This document shows positions 17,174 to 26,206 of a stretch of DNA of 64,000 nucleotides, in pieces. Position 1 is the first letter of the stretch; the number at the start of each line of letters is the position of its first letter. The notes under the pieces were generated by a model. That model was not told the DNA's origin. It saw only the letters and a program-made list of their open reading frames with translations, and searched no databases. Source of the stretch: Azospirillum oryzae (GTDB lineage: Bacteria > Pseudomonadota > Alphaproteobacteria > Azospirillales > Azospirillaceae); the NCBI RefSeq assembly GCF_008364795.1, contig NZ_VTTM01000003.1, positions 413,772 to 477,771 on the forward strand. Reading direction: 5' to 3'. Both the position numbers and the translations under genes were made by a program.

Positions 17174-17613
17174 CGGGAGTCTCCGTCGAACAGGGTGACG
17201 ACCTCGTCGTTCAGCAGGGCCAGTTCCTGGCTGCGCGGCGCGGTGGGGGCGGGGCCGGTGAGCTGGCCGCTCAGCCAGCCTCCGGTCAGCCAGCCGAGCG
17301 CGAGCAGGGCGGCGCAGAAGCCGGCCACCGTCCGCCGCGGCATCCGGCCGAGCAGAAGCATGACGAGGCTGTCCTGCGGGGATCGCCGCGCCGCCTTGCC
17401 GACGGCGGCCAGCAGGCGGTCGACGCGGGCGTCCTCCACCGGCGGGGCGGGGGCGGCGAGCAGGCGGTCGAAGGACTGAGCGTCCTCCAGCGCCGTGCGC
17501 AGGGCGGGGGAGCGGGCGAGCGCGGCGCCGGCCGCGGCGCGCAGTTCGGGCGGCCAGCGCTCCGGCGAGGCGCCGTAATCGTCCAGGTGGCGGAGGAAGT
17601 CTTCGTCGGTCAT
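17170..17613 (-). CDS. Anti-sigma factor, single-pass membrane
   Basis: 147 residues from the ATG at 17613. The N-terminus (MTDEDFLRHLDDYGASPERWP) is a short cytoplasmic helical segment like those that mask ECF sigma factors; residues about 93-118 (RRTVAGFCAALLALGWLTGGWL) form a membrane helix, leaving a short periplasmic tail. It is 11 bases downstream of the sigma gene and overlaps the sensor gene by 4 bases (ATGA), so the three are translationally coupled. It has no zinc-binding HxxxCxxC motif, so it is not a ZAS-type anti-sigma. Identification rests on position plus topology. Confidence 0.72.
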   Translation of the reverse strand: MTDEDFLRHLDDYGASPERWPPELRAAAGAALARSPALRTALEDAQSFDRLLAAPAPPVEDARVDRLLAAVGKAARRSPQDSLVMLLLGRMPRRTVAGFCAALLALGWLTGGWLSGQLTGPAPTAPRSQELALLNDEVVTLFDGDSR

Positions 17614-17624
17614 GGCATCCTCCC

Positions 17625-18269
17625 TCACAGGATCTCGGAGGTGGTGAGCGCGGTCTTCAGCGCGGCGCGGGCGCGGGCCAGCAGCGAGGCGAAGGCGCTC
17701 TCGCTCATGGTCAGGACCTCGGCGGCCTGCCGCAGGCTGAGCCCCTCCTGGTGGAACAGCACGACGGCGGCGCGTTGGCGGTCGGGCAAGGCGGCCAGAG
17801 CCCGGTTGACCCGCTCGGCGGTCTGGCGCTCGGCGATGCGGGCCAGCGCGTCGGGCGATTCGTCGGGCGGATCGCCGGCCTCCTCCAGCGGCGACCAGCC
17901 GGGGCGGCGGCCACGATCGATGGCGAGGTTCATGACGATGCGGTAGAGCCATGTGGTGAAGGCGGCGCGCGCCGCGTCCCAGCGGCCGGCATGCTGCCAG
18001 ACCCGCAGGAAGGCCTCCTGCGCGATCTCGTCGGCGTCGGACGGGTTGCCGGTCATCCGCTGGGCCAGCGCCACGGCGCGGCGCATGTGGCGGGCGGCCA
18101 GCCGGTCGAAGGCGGCGGCGTCGCCACCGGCCACGCGCTCCATCAACCCGTCGTCGCTGTCGGTGTCGTCGGCCACCGGGGCTCCGCTCATGCCGTGGGC
18201 GAGAACTATGCCCAACAGGGCGGAGGGGCGCCAGCGCAGCGCGAAGTGAAGAGAGGGGGCCGCACCCAT
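17625..18269 (-). CDS. ECF-type RNA polymerase sigma factor
   Basis: Up to 214 residues. Region 2 is visible as AAFDRLAARHMRRAVALAQRM and DEIAQEAFLRVWQHAGRW; region 4 as LPDRQRAAVVLFHQEGLSLRQAAEVL with TMSESAFASLLARARAALK. I give the ATG at 18269 (purine-rich AGGGGGCGGCGG upstream, 10 bases after the RND stop), but 18191 is also possible and would remove a non-conserved N-terminus. Downstream anti-sigma and periplasmic sensor complete a transmembrane signalling set. Being at the end of the pump operon suggests it autoregulates efflux. Confidence 0.9.
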   Translation of the reverse strand: MGAAPSLHFALRWRPSALLGIVLAHGMSGAPVADDTDSDDGLMERVAGGDAAAFDRLAARHMRRAVALAQRMTGNPSDADEIAQEAFLRVWQHAGRWDAARAAFTTWLYRIVMNLAIDRGRRPGWSPLEEAGDPPDESPDALARIAERQTAERVNRALAALPDRQRAAVVLFHQEGLSLRQAAEVLTMSESAFASLLARARAALKTALTTSEIL

Positions 18270-18279
18270 CCGCCGCCCC

Positions 18280-21200
18280 CTATTCCGCCGGGGCGGCGAT
18301 GGCGGCGCGGCGGGTGCGCCGCAGGGCCAGCCGCTCCAGGGTCAGATAGACCACCGGCGTGGTGTAGAGCGTCAGCATCTGGCTGACCAGAAGGCCGCCG
18401 ATGATGGCGATGCCGAGCGGGCGGCGGATCTCGCCGCCGGTGCCGTAATCGAAGGCCAGGGGAACGGCGCCCAGCAGCGCGGCCATCGTCGTCATCATGA
18501 TCGGGCGGAAGCGGACCAGTCCGGCCTCGCGGATCGCTTCCAAGGGCGACAGGCCGCGTTCCCGCTCCGCCTCCAGGGCGAAGTCGATCATCATGATGGC
18601 GTTCTTCTTGACGATGCCGATCAGCAGGATGATGCCGATCAGAGCCACGATCGACAGGTCGTAGCCGGTCAGGATCAGCGCGATCAGCGCCCCCAGCCCG
18701 GCCGACGGCAGGGTCGACAGAATGGTCAGCGGGTGGATCAGGCTTTCGTAGAGCACCCCCAGGACGATGTAGATGGTGATCAGCGCCGCCAGGATCAGCA
18801 GCGGCTGGCTGGACGAGGATTGCTGGAAGGCCCGCGCGTCGCCCTGGAAGCCGGCGCGGATGCTGGCGGGCATGCCGATGTCCTCCGCCGCGCGCTGGAT
18901 CAGTTCGGTCGCCTGGGACAGCGAGACGCCGGGGGCGAGGTCGAAGGTCAGGTTGGCGACCGGGAAGCCGCTCTGGTGCTGGATGCTGGCGGCCTGATTG
19001 CCGATGACGACGCGCGACACCGCCGACAGGGGAACCATGCCGCTGCGGCCCGACACATAGATGCGCTTGAGGTCGTCGGGGCCGAGCGCCTCGGATGGCG
19101 CGACCTCCAGCACCACCTTGTGCTGGTTCTGCGCCAGATACATGGTCGAGACCTGCCGCTGGCCGAAGGCGTCGTAGAGCGTCGCCTCCAAAGCGCTCAA
19201 CGACACGCCCAGGCGGGTTGCGGCGTCGCGGTCGACGATGACATTGGCCTGGATGCCGCCGTTCTGGCGGTCGTTGGCGACGTCGACCAGTTCCGGCAGG
19301 GTGCGCATCTTCTCCACCAGCTTGGGCGCCCATTCGTTCAGCGCGCCGATGTCGGCGTCCTGCAGGCTGTAGCGGTACTGGCTGCGCCCCTGGAAGCCGC
19401 CGACGCGGATGTCCTGCACCGGCATCAGGTAAAGCTGCACCCCCGGCACCCGGCCGGCGCGCTGGCGCAGCCGCTGGGTGACGGTCTGGAGATCGTCACG
19501 CCCCGCCTTCGGCTTCAGGCCGATGAAGATCTGGCCGGAATAGGTGCCGCCCGGACCGCCGCCGCCGATGGTTCCGCCGACGCTGTCCACCGCCGGGTCG
19601 CCGGCCACCGCGTCCTGCAAGGCGCGCTGGCGCGTCACCATCGCCTTGAAGGAGATGTCGGGCGGCGGATCGCTGAAGCCGATCAGCAGGCCGGTGTCCT
19701 GCTGCGGCACGAAGCCCTTCGGCACCTGCCCGTAGAGCCAGACGCTGACGCCGACGATGGCGAAGGTCGCCGCCAGCATGGTGCGGCGGTGGGCCAGAAC
19801 CCAGTCCAGCCCGGCGGCATAGAGGCCGAACAGGCGGTCGCCGATCCAGGCGAGCGCACGGGCAAGGCGGCCGGGAGGGCCGCGCTCCGCCTCCGGCGCC
19901 AGCAGATGGGCGCACATCATCGGGGTCAGGGTCAGCGACACCACGGCCGAGACGGCGATGGCGACCGACAGCACCACGGCGAATTCGCGGAACAGCCGGC
20001 CCTGGATGCCGCCCATGAACAGGATGGGGATGAAGACGGCGACCAGCGACAGGCTGATCGACACCACGGTGAAGGCAACCTGCCGCGCGCCCTTCACCGC
20101 CGCCTCGAACGGCTTGGCGCCCTTTTCGATGTGGCGGACGATGTTCTCGATGACGACGATGGCGTCGTCCACCACGAAGCCGACCGAGATGGTCAGCGCC
20201 ATCAGCGAAAAATTGTCCAGGCTGTAGCCGACGATCCACATCACGCCGAAGGTGCCGGCCAGCGACAGCGGCACCGACGCCGCCGGGATGACCGTCGCCC
20301 ACAGCCGGCGCAGGAACAGCGCCATCACCATCACCACCAGCGCCACCGTGACCGCCAGCGTCTTCTGCACGTCGTCGATTGAGGCGCGGATGGTCGGCGT
20401 GCGGTCGGTGCGCACCGACAGGCTGACCCCCGGCGGCATCCAGCCGCGCAGCGTCGGCAGTTCCGCCCGGATGCGGTCCACCGTCTCCACCACGTTGGAG
20501 CCGGGCTGTTTCTGGATGTTGATGAGGACGGCGCGCTGGCCGTCCTGCCAGGCGGCGGTGCGGCTGTTCTCCGGCGCCTCGATCACCTCGGCGACGTCGC
20601 CCAGCCGCACGGTGGCGCCGCTCTTCTCGGTCACGATCAGCCGGCGGTAGGCGTCGGCGCCGAACAGCTGGTCGCTGGCGCCGATCGACCAGGATTCATG
20701 AGTGCCGTCGAAGCTGCCCTTCGGCCCGTTGGCATTGGCCTGGGAGATGACGCTGCGGATCGATTCCAGGCTGACGCCCATGTTGGCGGCGGCAGCGGCA
20801 TTGACGCGCACGCGCACCGCCGTCTTCTCCGCACCGTTGATGGAGACCTGGGCCACCCCCTCGATCTGGCTCAGCCGCTGGCCGATCACGCTGTCGGCAA
20901 GGTTGTAGAGGTCGGCCGGGGCCAGGGTGGTGGAGGTCATGGCCAGCGTCATCACCGGCGCGTCGGCCGGGTTGATGCGCCGCATCTTGGGCGGGCTGGG
21001 CAGGTCGGCCGGCAAGTCGCCGCCCGCGGCGTTGATGGCGGCCTGCACGTCGCGCGACGCCGCCTCGACGTTGCGGTTCAGGTCGAACTGCACGACGACG
21101 GTGGTGCTGCCGAGCTTGCTGTTGGAGGTCATCTCCGACACGCCGGCGATGCGGGAGAGCCTGCGTTCCAGCGGCGTGGCGACGGAGGCGGCCATGGTCT

Positions 21201-21399
21201 CCGGGCTGGCGCCGGGCAGCGAGGCGGTGACGATGATGGTGGGGAACTCCACCTGCGGCAGCGGCGCCACCGGCAGGAAGCGGTAGGCCACCATGCCGAG
21301 GATCATCAGCCCGACCATCAGCAGCGACGTGCCGACCGGCCGCCGGATGAAGGGGGCGGAGAGCGAGGCGCCGGAGGGCAGGAGATTTGCGGGGAGCAT
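18280..21399 (-). CDS. RND efflux pump subunit, MdtC-like
   Basis: 1039 residues, full length for an inner-membrane RND permease. Conserved signs: first helix followed by the LPVAPLPQVEFPTIIV segment, the paired aspartates of the proton relay in GFVVDDAIVVIENIV, and the lysine-containing GIVKKNAIMMIDFAL in the second half. It belongs to the hydrophobe/amphiphile exporters of MdtBC type rather than metal exporters. It follows the other RND gene by 6 bases, as in mdtABC operons where two different RND proteins assemble into one mixed trimer. Substrates could be bile salts, drugs or plant compounds; unknown. Confidence 0.93.
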   Translation of the reverse strand: MLPANLLPSGASLSAPFIRRPVGTSLLMVGLMILGMVAYRFLPVAPLPQVEFPTIIVTASLPGASPETMAASVATPLERRLSRIAGVSEMTSNSKLGSTTVVVQFDLNRNVEAASRDVQAAINAAGGDLPADLPSPPKMRRINPADAPVMTLAMTSTTLAPADLYNLADSVIGQRLSQIEGVAQVSINGAEKTAVRVRVNAAAAANMGVSLESIRSVISQANANGPKGSFDGTHESWSIGASDQLFGADAYRRLIVTEKSGATVRLGDVAEVIEAPENSRTAAWQDGQRAVLINIQKQPGSNVVETVDRIRAELPTLRGWMPPGVSLSVRTDRTPTIRASIDDVQKTLAVTVALVVMVMALFLRRLWATVIPAASVPLSLAGTFGVMWIVGYSLDNFSLMALTISVGFVVDDAIVVIENIVRHIEKGAKPFEAAVKGARQVAFTVVSISLSLVAVFIPILFMGGIQGRLFREFAVVLSVAIAVSAVVSLTLTPMMCAHLLAPEAERGPPGRLARALAWIGDRLFGLYAAGLDWVLAHRRTMLAATFAIVGVSVWLYGQVPKGFVPQQDTGLLIGFSDPPPDISFKAMVTRQRALQDAVAGDPAVDSVGGTIGGGGPGGTYSGQIFIGLKPKAGRDDLQTVTQRLRQRAGRVPGVQLYLMPVQDIRVGGFQGRSQYRYSLQDADIGALNEWAPKLVEKMRTLPELVDVANDRQNGGIQANVIVDRDAATRLGVSLSALEATLYDAFGQRQVSTMYLAQNQHKVVLEVAPSEALGPDDLKRIYVSGRSGMVPLSAVSRVVIGNQAASIQHQSGFPVANLTFDLAPGVSLSQATELIQRAAEDIGMPASIRAGFQGDARAFQQSSSSQPLLILAALITIYIVLGVLYESLIHPLTILSTLPSAGLGALIALILTGYDLSIVALIGIILLIGIVKKNAIMMIDFALEAERERGLSPLEAIREAGLVRFRPIMMTTMAALLGAVPLAFDYGTGGEIRRPLGIAIIGGLLVSQMLTLYTTPVVYLTLERLALRRTRRAAIAAPAE

Positions 21400-21405
21400 G
21401 GCCGG

Positions 21406-24400
21406 CTACTCCGCCGCCGCCCGGCCGGGAGCGTGGCCGGACTCTTGGGCGTTGCCCGGCTCGGCCGACGGCTTCCGCCGCCATGGCCGCAGCAAGCGGC
21501 CGAGCCGGTTGCCGAGACGGTCCATGTAGAGATAGACGACCGGCGTGGTGTAGAGCGTCAGCACCTGACTGAGCAGCAGGCCGCCGACGATGGCGATGCC
21601 CATCGGTTTGCGCAGTTCCGATCCGGTGCCGTTCTCCAGCGCCAGCGGCAGGGCGCCCAGCAGGGCCGCCATGGTGGTCATCATGATCGGGCGGAAACGC
21701 AGGAGCGACGCCTCATAGATCGAGCGTTCCGGCGCCATGCCCTGGTTGCGCTCCGCCTCCAGGGCGAAGTCGATCATCATGATGGCGTTCTTCTTGACGA
21801 TGCCGATCAGCAGCACGATGCCGACCAGCGCGATCAGCGACAGGTCGTGGCCGGTCGCCATCAGCGCCAGCAGCGCGCCGATGCCGGCGGACGGCAGGGT
21901 CGACAGGATGGTGATCGGGTGGATCGTGCTCTCGTACAGCACGCCCAGCACGATATAGACCGCGACCACCGCCGCCAGGATCAGCCAGGGTTGGGTGTAG
22001 AGCGACGAGCGGAACTCGGCGGCCGTGCCGGCGAAGCGGGCGGTCGCGGTGTCGGGCATGCCGATGCCGTCGCGCGCCTGCTGGATCGCCGCCACCGCCG
22101 CCCCCAGCGAGACGCCGTGCGCCACGTTGAAGGACAGGGTGACCGACGGGAACTGGCCCTGGTGGGTGATGACCAGCGGGGCGGTCTTGCGCTCCACCGA
22201 CACCACGGCATTCAGGGGCACGACCGTGCCGCCGCTGGCCTTCACATAGATCTTGGACAAGGACGCCGGGTCCATCTGGAAGGACGGTTCGACCTCCAGG
22301 ATGACGCGGTACTGGTTGGTCTGGGTGTAGATGGTGGAGACCTGACGCTGGCCGAAGGCGTCGTAGAGCGTGTCGTCGATGGCCTGGGGCAGGACGTGCA
22401 GGCGGCTGGCGGCGTCGCGGTCGATGGTCAGGTAGACCTGCAAGCCGTCGGGCTGCTGGTCGGTCGCCACGTCGGTCAGTTCGGGCCGGGCGCGCAGGGC
22501 GTCCAGCAGGCGTGGGGTCCAGTTCTCAAGCTCGCGCGGGTCGGCGTCCTGAAGGACGTACTGGTATTGCGTGCGGCTGACGCGGCTGTCGATCTGCACG
22601 TCCTGCACCGCCTGCATGAACAGCGACACGCCCTTCAGGTCGCCGGTGGCGGCGCGCAGGCGGGCGATGATCTCCTCCGCGGAGGAACTGCGCTGGTCTC
22701 GCGGCTTCAGCGCGATGGTCAGGTTGCCGGTGTTGGTGGTGGCGTTCACCGTGCCGGTGCCGACGAAGCTCGCCACGCCGGCCACGTCGGGGTCGCGCCG
22801 CACGATGTCGGCGACCTCGCGCTGGCGCTCCGCCATCGCCTTGACCGAGATGGAGGGCGCGGCGTCGGTCACGCCGATGATGACGCCGGTGTCCTGCTGC
22901 GGCAGGAAGCCCTTCGGCACCACGTCATAGAGATAGAGCGTGGCGGCCAGCGTGGCGATGGTGACCAGCAAGGTCGCCGGCTGGTGGCGCAGGACGACGC
23001 GCAGCGAGGCGGCGTAGCCGTTCAACAGGGCGTCGAAGCCGCGTTCGGTCCAGCGGAACAGGGCATTTGGCTTGGTCTCCGCCTCCGGTTTCAGCAGGCG
23101 GGCGCACATCATCGGCGTCAGCGTCAGCGAGATCACCGCCGACACCAGCACGGCGATGGACAGCGTGATGGCGAATTCGCGGAACAGCCGGCCGACCACG
23201 CCGCCCATGAACAGCAGCGGGATGAACACCGCGATCAGCGACAGGGTCAGCGAAACGACGGTGAAGCCGATCTGGCGGGCGCCCTTGAGCGCCGCCTGCA
23301 TCGGCTTCTCGCCCTTCTCGATGTGGCGGACGATGTTCTCGATCATCACGATGGCGTCGTCGACGACGAAGCCGGACGCGATGGTCAGCGCCATCAGCGA
23401 CAGGTTGTCCAGGCTGAAGCCGCACAGCGCCATGATGCCGAAGGTGCCGATCAGCGACAGCGGCAGCGCCGCCGCCGGGATCACCGTCGCCCACGCCTTG
23501 CGCAGGAACAGGAAGATCACCAGCACCACCAGCCCGGCGGTCAGCACCAGCGTCTTCTGCACGTCGACCACCGAGGCGCGGATGGTCTCCGTCCGGTCGG
23601 TCAGCACCGCCATGTGGATCTGCGGCGGCAAGCTGGCCTGGAGCGAGGGCAGCAGTTTGCGGATGCGGTCCACCGTGTCGATGATGTTGGCGCCGGGCTG
23701 GCGCAGCACGTTCAGCAGCACCGCCGGCTTGCCGTCATGCCACGCCGCGAGCCGGGTGTTCTCCACCGAATCGACCACGGTGCCGATGTCGGTCAGCCGC
23801 ACCGGGCCGCCATTCTTGTAGGCGACGATGATCGGGCGGTAGGCGGCGGCATTTTCGATCTGGTCGTTGACGCCGATGGACCAGGACTGGCGCGGGCCGT
23901 CGAAGCTGCCCTTCGGCGCGTTGACGTTGGCCTGGGTGATGGTGGTCCGCACATCCTCCAGCGTCAGGCCGAGTCCGGCGACGGCGGCGGGGTTGACCTG
24001 GACGCGGACGGCGGGACGCAAGCCCCCTTCGATCCCGACATAGCCGACGCCGTCGACCTGGGACAGCTTCTGCGCCAGCAGCGTGTCGGCGGCGTCGCTG
24101 ACGGTCTCCAGCCGCAAGCTGTCCGAACTCAGCGCCAGCACCATGACCGGCGTGTCGGCGGGGTTGACCTTGTCGTAGACCGGCGGGTTCGGCAGCCCCT
24201 TGGGCAGCGTGCCCGACGCGGCGCTGATCGCCGACTGCACGTCCTGCGAGGCGGCGTCGATGTCGCGGGTCAGGTCGAATTGCAGGGTGATGACCGACAA
24301 CCCGAAGGAGCTGGTCGACACCATGGAGGAGATGCCGGCGATCTGCCCGAGCTGCCGTTCCAGGGGGGCGGTGACGGACGACGCCATCACCTCCGGCGCC

Positions 24401-24561
24401 GCGCCCGGCAGCTGGGTGGTGACGCGCACCGTCGGGAAATCGACCGTCGGCAGCGAGGAGATCGGCAGCGCGCTGTAGCCCAGCAGGCCCAGCAGCACCA
24501 CCGCAAGCATCAGCAGCCCGGTGGCGACCGGCCGCAGGATGAAGGGGGCGGAGATGTTCAT
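21406..24561 (-). CDS. RND efflux pump subunit, MdtB-like
   Basis: 1051 residues. It starts MNISAPFILRPVATGLLMLA and shows LPISSLPTVDFPTVRV after the first helix, GFVVDDAIVMIENIVRHIEKG in helix 4 and GIVKKNAIMMIDFALEAER in helix 10, the proton-translocation residues. Two large periplasmic loops (about 40-330 and 560-870) have the porter/docking composition. Its start overlaps the stop of the membrane-fusion gene (ATGA) and it ends 6 bases before the second RND gene. It pairs with that gene in an MdtABC-type pump needing an outer-membrane TolC-like channel, which is not in this window. Confidence 0.94.
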   Translation of the reverse strand: MNISAPFILRPVATGLLMLAVVLLGLLGYSALPISSLPTVDFPTVRVTTQLPGAAPEVMASSVTAPLERQLGQIAGISSMVSTSSFGLSVITLQFDLTRDIDAASQDVQSAISAASGTLPKGLPNPPVYDKVNPADTPVMVLALSSDSLRLETVSDAADTLLAQKLSQVDGVGYVGIEGGLRPAVRVQVNPAAVAGLGLTLEDVRTTITQANVNAPKGSFDGPRQSWSIGVNDQIENAAAYRPIIVAYKNGGPVRLTDIGTVVDSVENTRLAAWHDGKPAVLLNVLRQPGANIIDTVDRIRKLLPSLQASLPPQIHMAVLTDRTETIRASVVDVQKTLVLTAGLVVLVIFLFLRKAWATVIPAAALPLSLIGTFGIMALCGFSLDNLSLMALTIASGFVVDDAIVMIENIVRHIEKGEKPMQAALKGARQIGFTVVSLTLSLIAVFIPLLFMGGVVGRLFREFAITLSIAVLVSAVISLTLTPMMCARLLKPEAETKPNALFRWTERGFDALLNGYAASLRVVLRHQPATLLVTIATLAATLYLYDVVPKGFLPQQDTGVIIGVTDAAPSISVKAMAERQREVADIVRRDPDVAGVASFVGTGTVNATTNTGNLTIALKPRDQRSSSAEEIIARLRAATGDLKGVSLFMQAVQDVQIDSRVSRTQYQYVLQDADPRELENWTPRLLDALRARPELTDVATDQQPDGLQVYLTIDRDAASRLHVLPQAIDDTLYDAFGQRQVSTIYTQTNQYRVILEVEPSFQMDPASLSKIYVKASGGTVVPLNAVVSVERKTAPLVITHQGQFPSVTLSFNVAHGVSLGAAVAAIQQARDGIGMPDTATARFAGTAAEFRSSLYTQPWLILAAVVAVYIVLGVLYESTIHPITILSTLPSAGIGALLALMATGHDLSLIALVGIVLLIGIVKKNAIMMIDFALEAERNQGMAPERSIYEASLLRFRPIMMTTMAALLGALPLALENGTGSELRKPMGIAIVGGLLLSQVLTLYTTPVVYLYMDRLGNRLGRLLRPWRRKPSAEPGNAQESGHAPGRAAAE

Positions 24562-25937
24562 GAGGGCTGCCGTCCCTCACGCGGGGCGGCGGGGCCGGGA
24601 GCGTTTCCGGGGGCGGGAGGGGCGCCGTTGTTCTCGCGCTGCTGCTGGCGCTCGCGCCGCCGTTCCTCACGCGCGGCGGGGTCCTGCGTCTTGCCGGCGG
24701 GTGCGGACTCCGGCGCGGGGGTGGCGGGGGCGGCGCCAACCGGTGCGGCCGAGGCGATGGGCTCGACGATGCGGATCTTGGAGCCGGGCTGCAAACGGTA
24801 CTGGCCGTCGACCACCACCCGCTCGCCGGGGGTCAGGCCCTCGTCGATGATCGCCTTGGTTTCCTCCTGGCGGGCGACCTTGATCGGGCGCTGCTCCACC
24901 GTCAGGTCGTCCTTGATGACATAGGCGTAGGTGCCCTGCGGTCCGCGCTGCACCACGGTGGCCGGCACGGTGGTGGCGCCGCGGCGGACGGCGGACAACA
25001 GGCGGACATTGACGAACTGGCCCGGCCACAGCTTTTGCGGGTCGTTGGGAATCTCGGCCTTCAGGCGGATGGTGCCGGTGCCGGTGTCGATCAGGTTGTC
25101 CACCACCGACAGCTTGCCGGTGTCGAGCACGCGGCGGCCCTCGCGGTCCTGCGCCTCGACCGTCACCGGCCCTTGCGCCTGGGCGGCGAGCACGGCCTGC
25201 AGCTGCTTTTCCGGCAGGGTGAAGATGACGGCGATGGGCTGGATTTGCGTGATGGTGGCGATGCCGCTCTGGTCGCTGGCCCGTACCACGTTGCCCTGGT
25301 CGACGTTGCGCAGGCCGATGCGGCCGCTGATGGGGGCGGTGATGGTGGTGTAGTTCAGCTGGACCCGCACCGCCTCGATCGCCGCTTCGTCGGCACGGAT
25401 CTGAGCCTCGTACTGGGCGACCAGCGCGCGCTGGGTGTCGACGGTCTGGCGGGAGGCGAACTCCTTCAGGTTCATGTTGCGCTCGAGGTCGCGCCGCGCG
25501 TTGGCCAGCTGCGCCTCGTCCTGCGCCTTCTTCGCCTCGGCCTGGGCGAGCTGGGCCTGGAGCGGGCGGGAATCGATGGTCGCAAGGAGGTCGCCGGTCT
25601 TGACCAGTTGACCTTCCTGCAGGGAGACGCGCTGAAGCTCGCCATCGACGCGGGCGCGCACGGTGACCGTGTTGAAGGCCTGGACTGTGCCGATGCCGTC
25701 GAACCAGATCGGCACGTCCTCCCGCGCCACGGTGCCGGCCTGCACCGCCACCACGCTGTTGCGCCCGCCGCCGGGGCCGCCGGGAGGTGCGCCGGGAGGG
25801 CCGGGCGGCGGGCCGCCGGCGCCGGTCGATTGCTTCGCCGCCGGAGGGGCCAGCTTCTGCTGAACCGCGTAACCGACGCCGCCGACCAGTCCGGCAAGAA
25901 CAACACCGGTGACCACCGGCTTCCAACGAATCGTCAT
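24558..25937 (-). CDS. RND membrane fusion protein, MdtA-like
   Basis: 459 residues starting at the ATG at 25937. An N-terminal helix (PVVTGVVLAGLVGGVGYAVQ) acts as signal/anchor, then a Pro/Gly-rich linker, the lipoyl half-motifs (VRARVDGELQRVSLQEGQLVK and later YTTITAPISGRIG), an alpha-helical hairpin between them, and a beta-barrel/MP domain. The C-terminus is a long charged, Gln/Arg/Pro-rich tail (about 400-459) that is unusual in length and probably disordered. It bridges the pump to the outer-membrane channel. First gene of a six-gene minus-strand operon ending with the sigma/anti-sigma/sensor set. Confidence 0.92.
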   Translation of the reverse strand: MTIRWKPVVTGVVLAGLVGGVGYAVQQKLAPPAAKQSTGAGGPPPGPPGAPPGGPGGGRNSVVAVQAGTVAREDVPIWFDGIGTVQAFNTVTVRARVDGELQRVSLQEGQLVKTGDLLATIDSRPLQAQLAQAEAKKAQDEAQLANARRDLERNMNLKEFASRQTVDTQRALVAQYEAQIRADEAAIEAVRVQLNYTTITAPISGRIGLRNVDQGNVVRASDQSGIATITQIQPIAVIFTLPEKQLQAVLAAQAQGPVTVEAQDREGRRVLDTGKLSVVDNLIDTGTGTIRLKAEIPNDPQKLWPGQFVNVRLLSAVRRGATTVPATVVQRGPQGTYAYVIKDDLTVEQRPIKVARQEETKAIIDEGLTPGERVVVDGQYRLQPGSKIRIVEPIASAAPVGAAPATPAPESAPAGKTQDPAAREERRRERQQQRENNGAPPAPGNAPGPAAPREGRQPS

Positions 25938-26138
25938 GACGTGTTCCGACGCTTGCCCCGACGTTCGACCGGACGGCGCTTTCGCCCGCCACGGTCTTTC
26001 TGTCCGTTCCTGATACGCAGCGGCGGGAGGGATTCGTCGGGGAGCGGCGAAGATTTTTTCCGAGTGGCGGCTCCCTCCCGACCCGGCGGAGGACGTTGAG
26101 CGGGATTGTCGCAGCACATACGCGAATAGGCATTGAAT

Positions 26139-26160
26139 TTGAGAATGAGTTGCATTATTA
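26139..26160. promoter_or_regulatory. Fur-like iron box 1
   Basis: TTGAGAATGAGTTGCATTAT resembles the GATAATGAT-type Fur consensus. It lies between the divergent efflux operon and the TonB receptor gene, about 50-70 bases upstream of the receptor start. Confidence 0.55.
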
Positions 26161-26172
26161 GGGCTTTTAACT

Positions 26173-26190
26173 GCGAATGATTCTTATTCG
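26173..26190. promoter_or_regulatory. Fur-like iron box 2
   Basis: GCGAATGATTCTTATTCG contains the inverted repeat CGAAT/ATTCG and matches a Fur/iron box. It sits just before the receptor ribosome binding site, suitable for repression when iron is sufficient. Its presence argues that the receptor starts at the GTG at 26207, not at the ATG inside the box. Confidence 0.6.
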
Positions 26191-26206
26191 TGCTGGGGGC
26201 AAACAA

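Noticed and set aside
20698..24924. A 1408-codon open frame antisense to the two RND genes
   Set aside because: Same shadow effect; the true genes have all RND landmarks and tight operon spacing.
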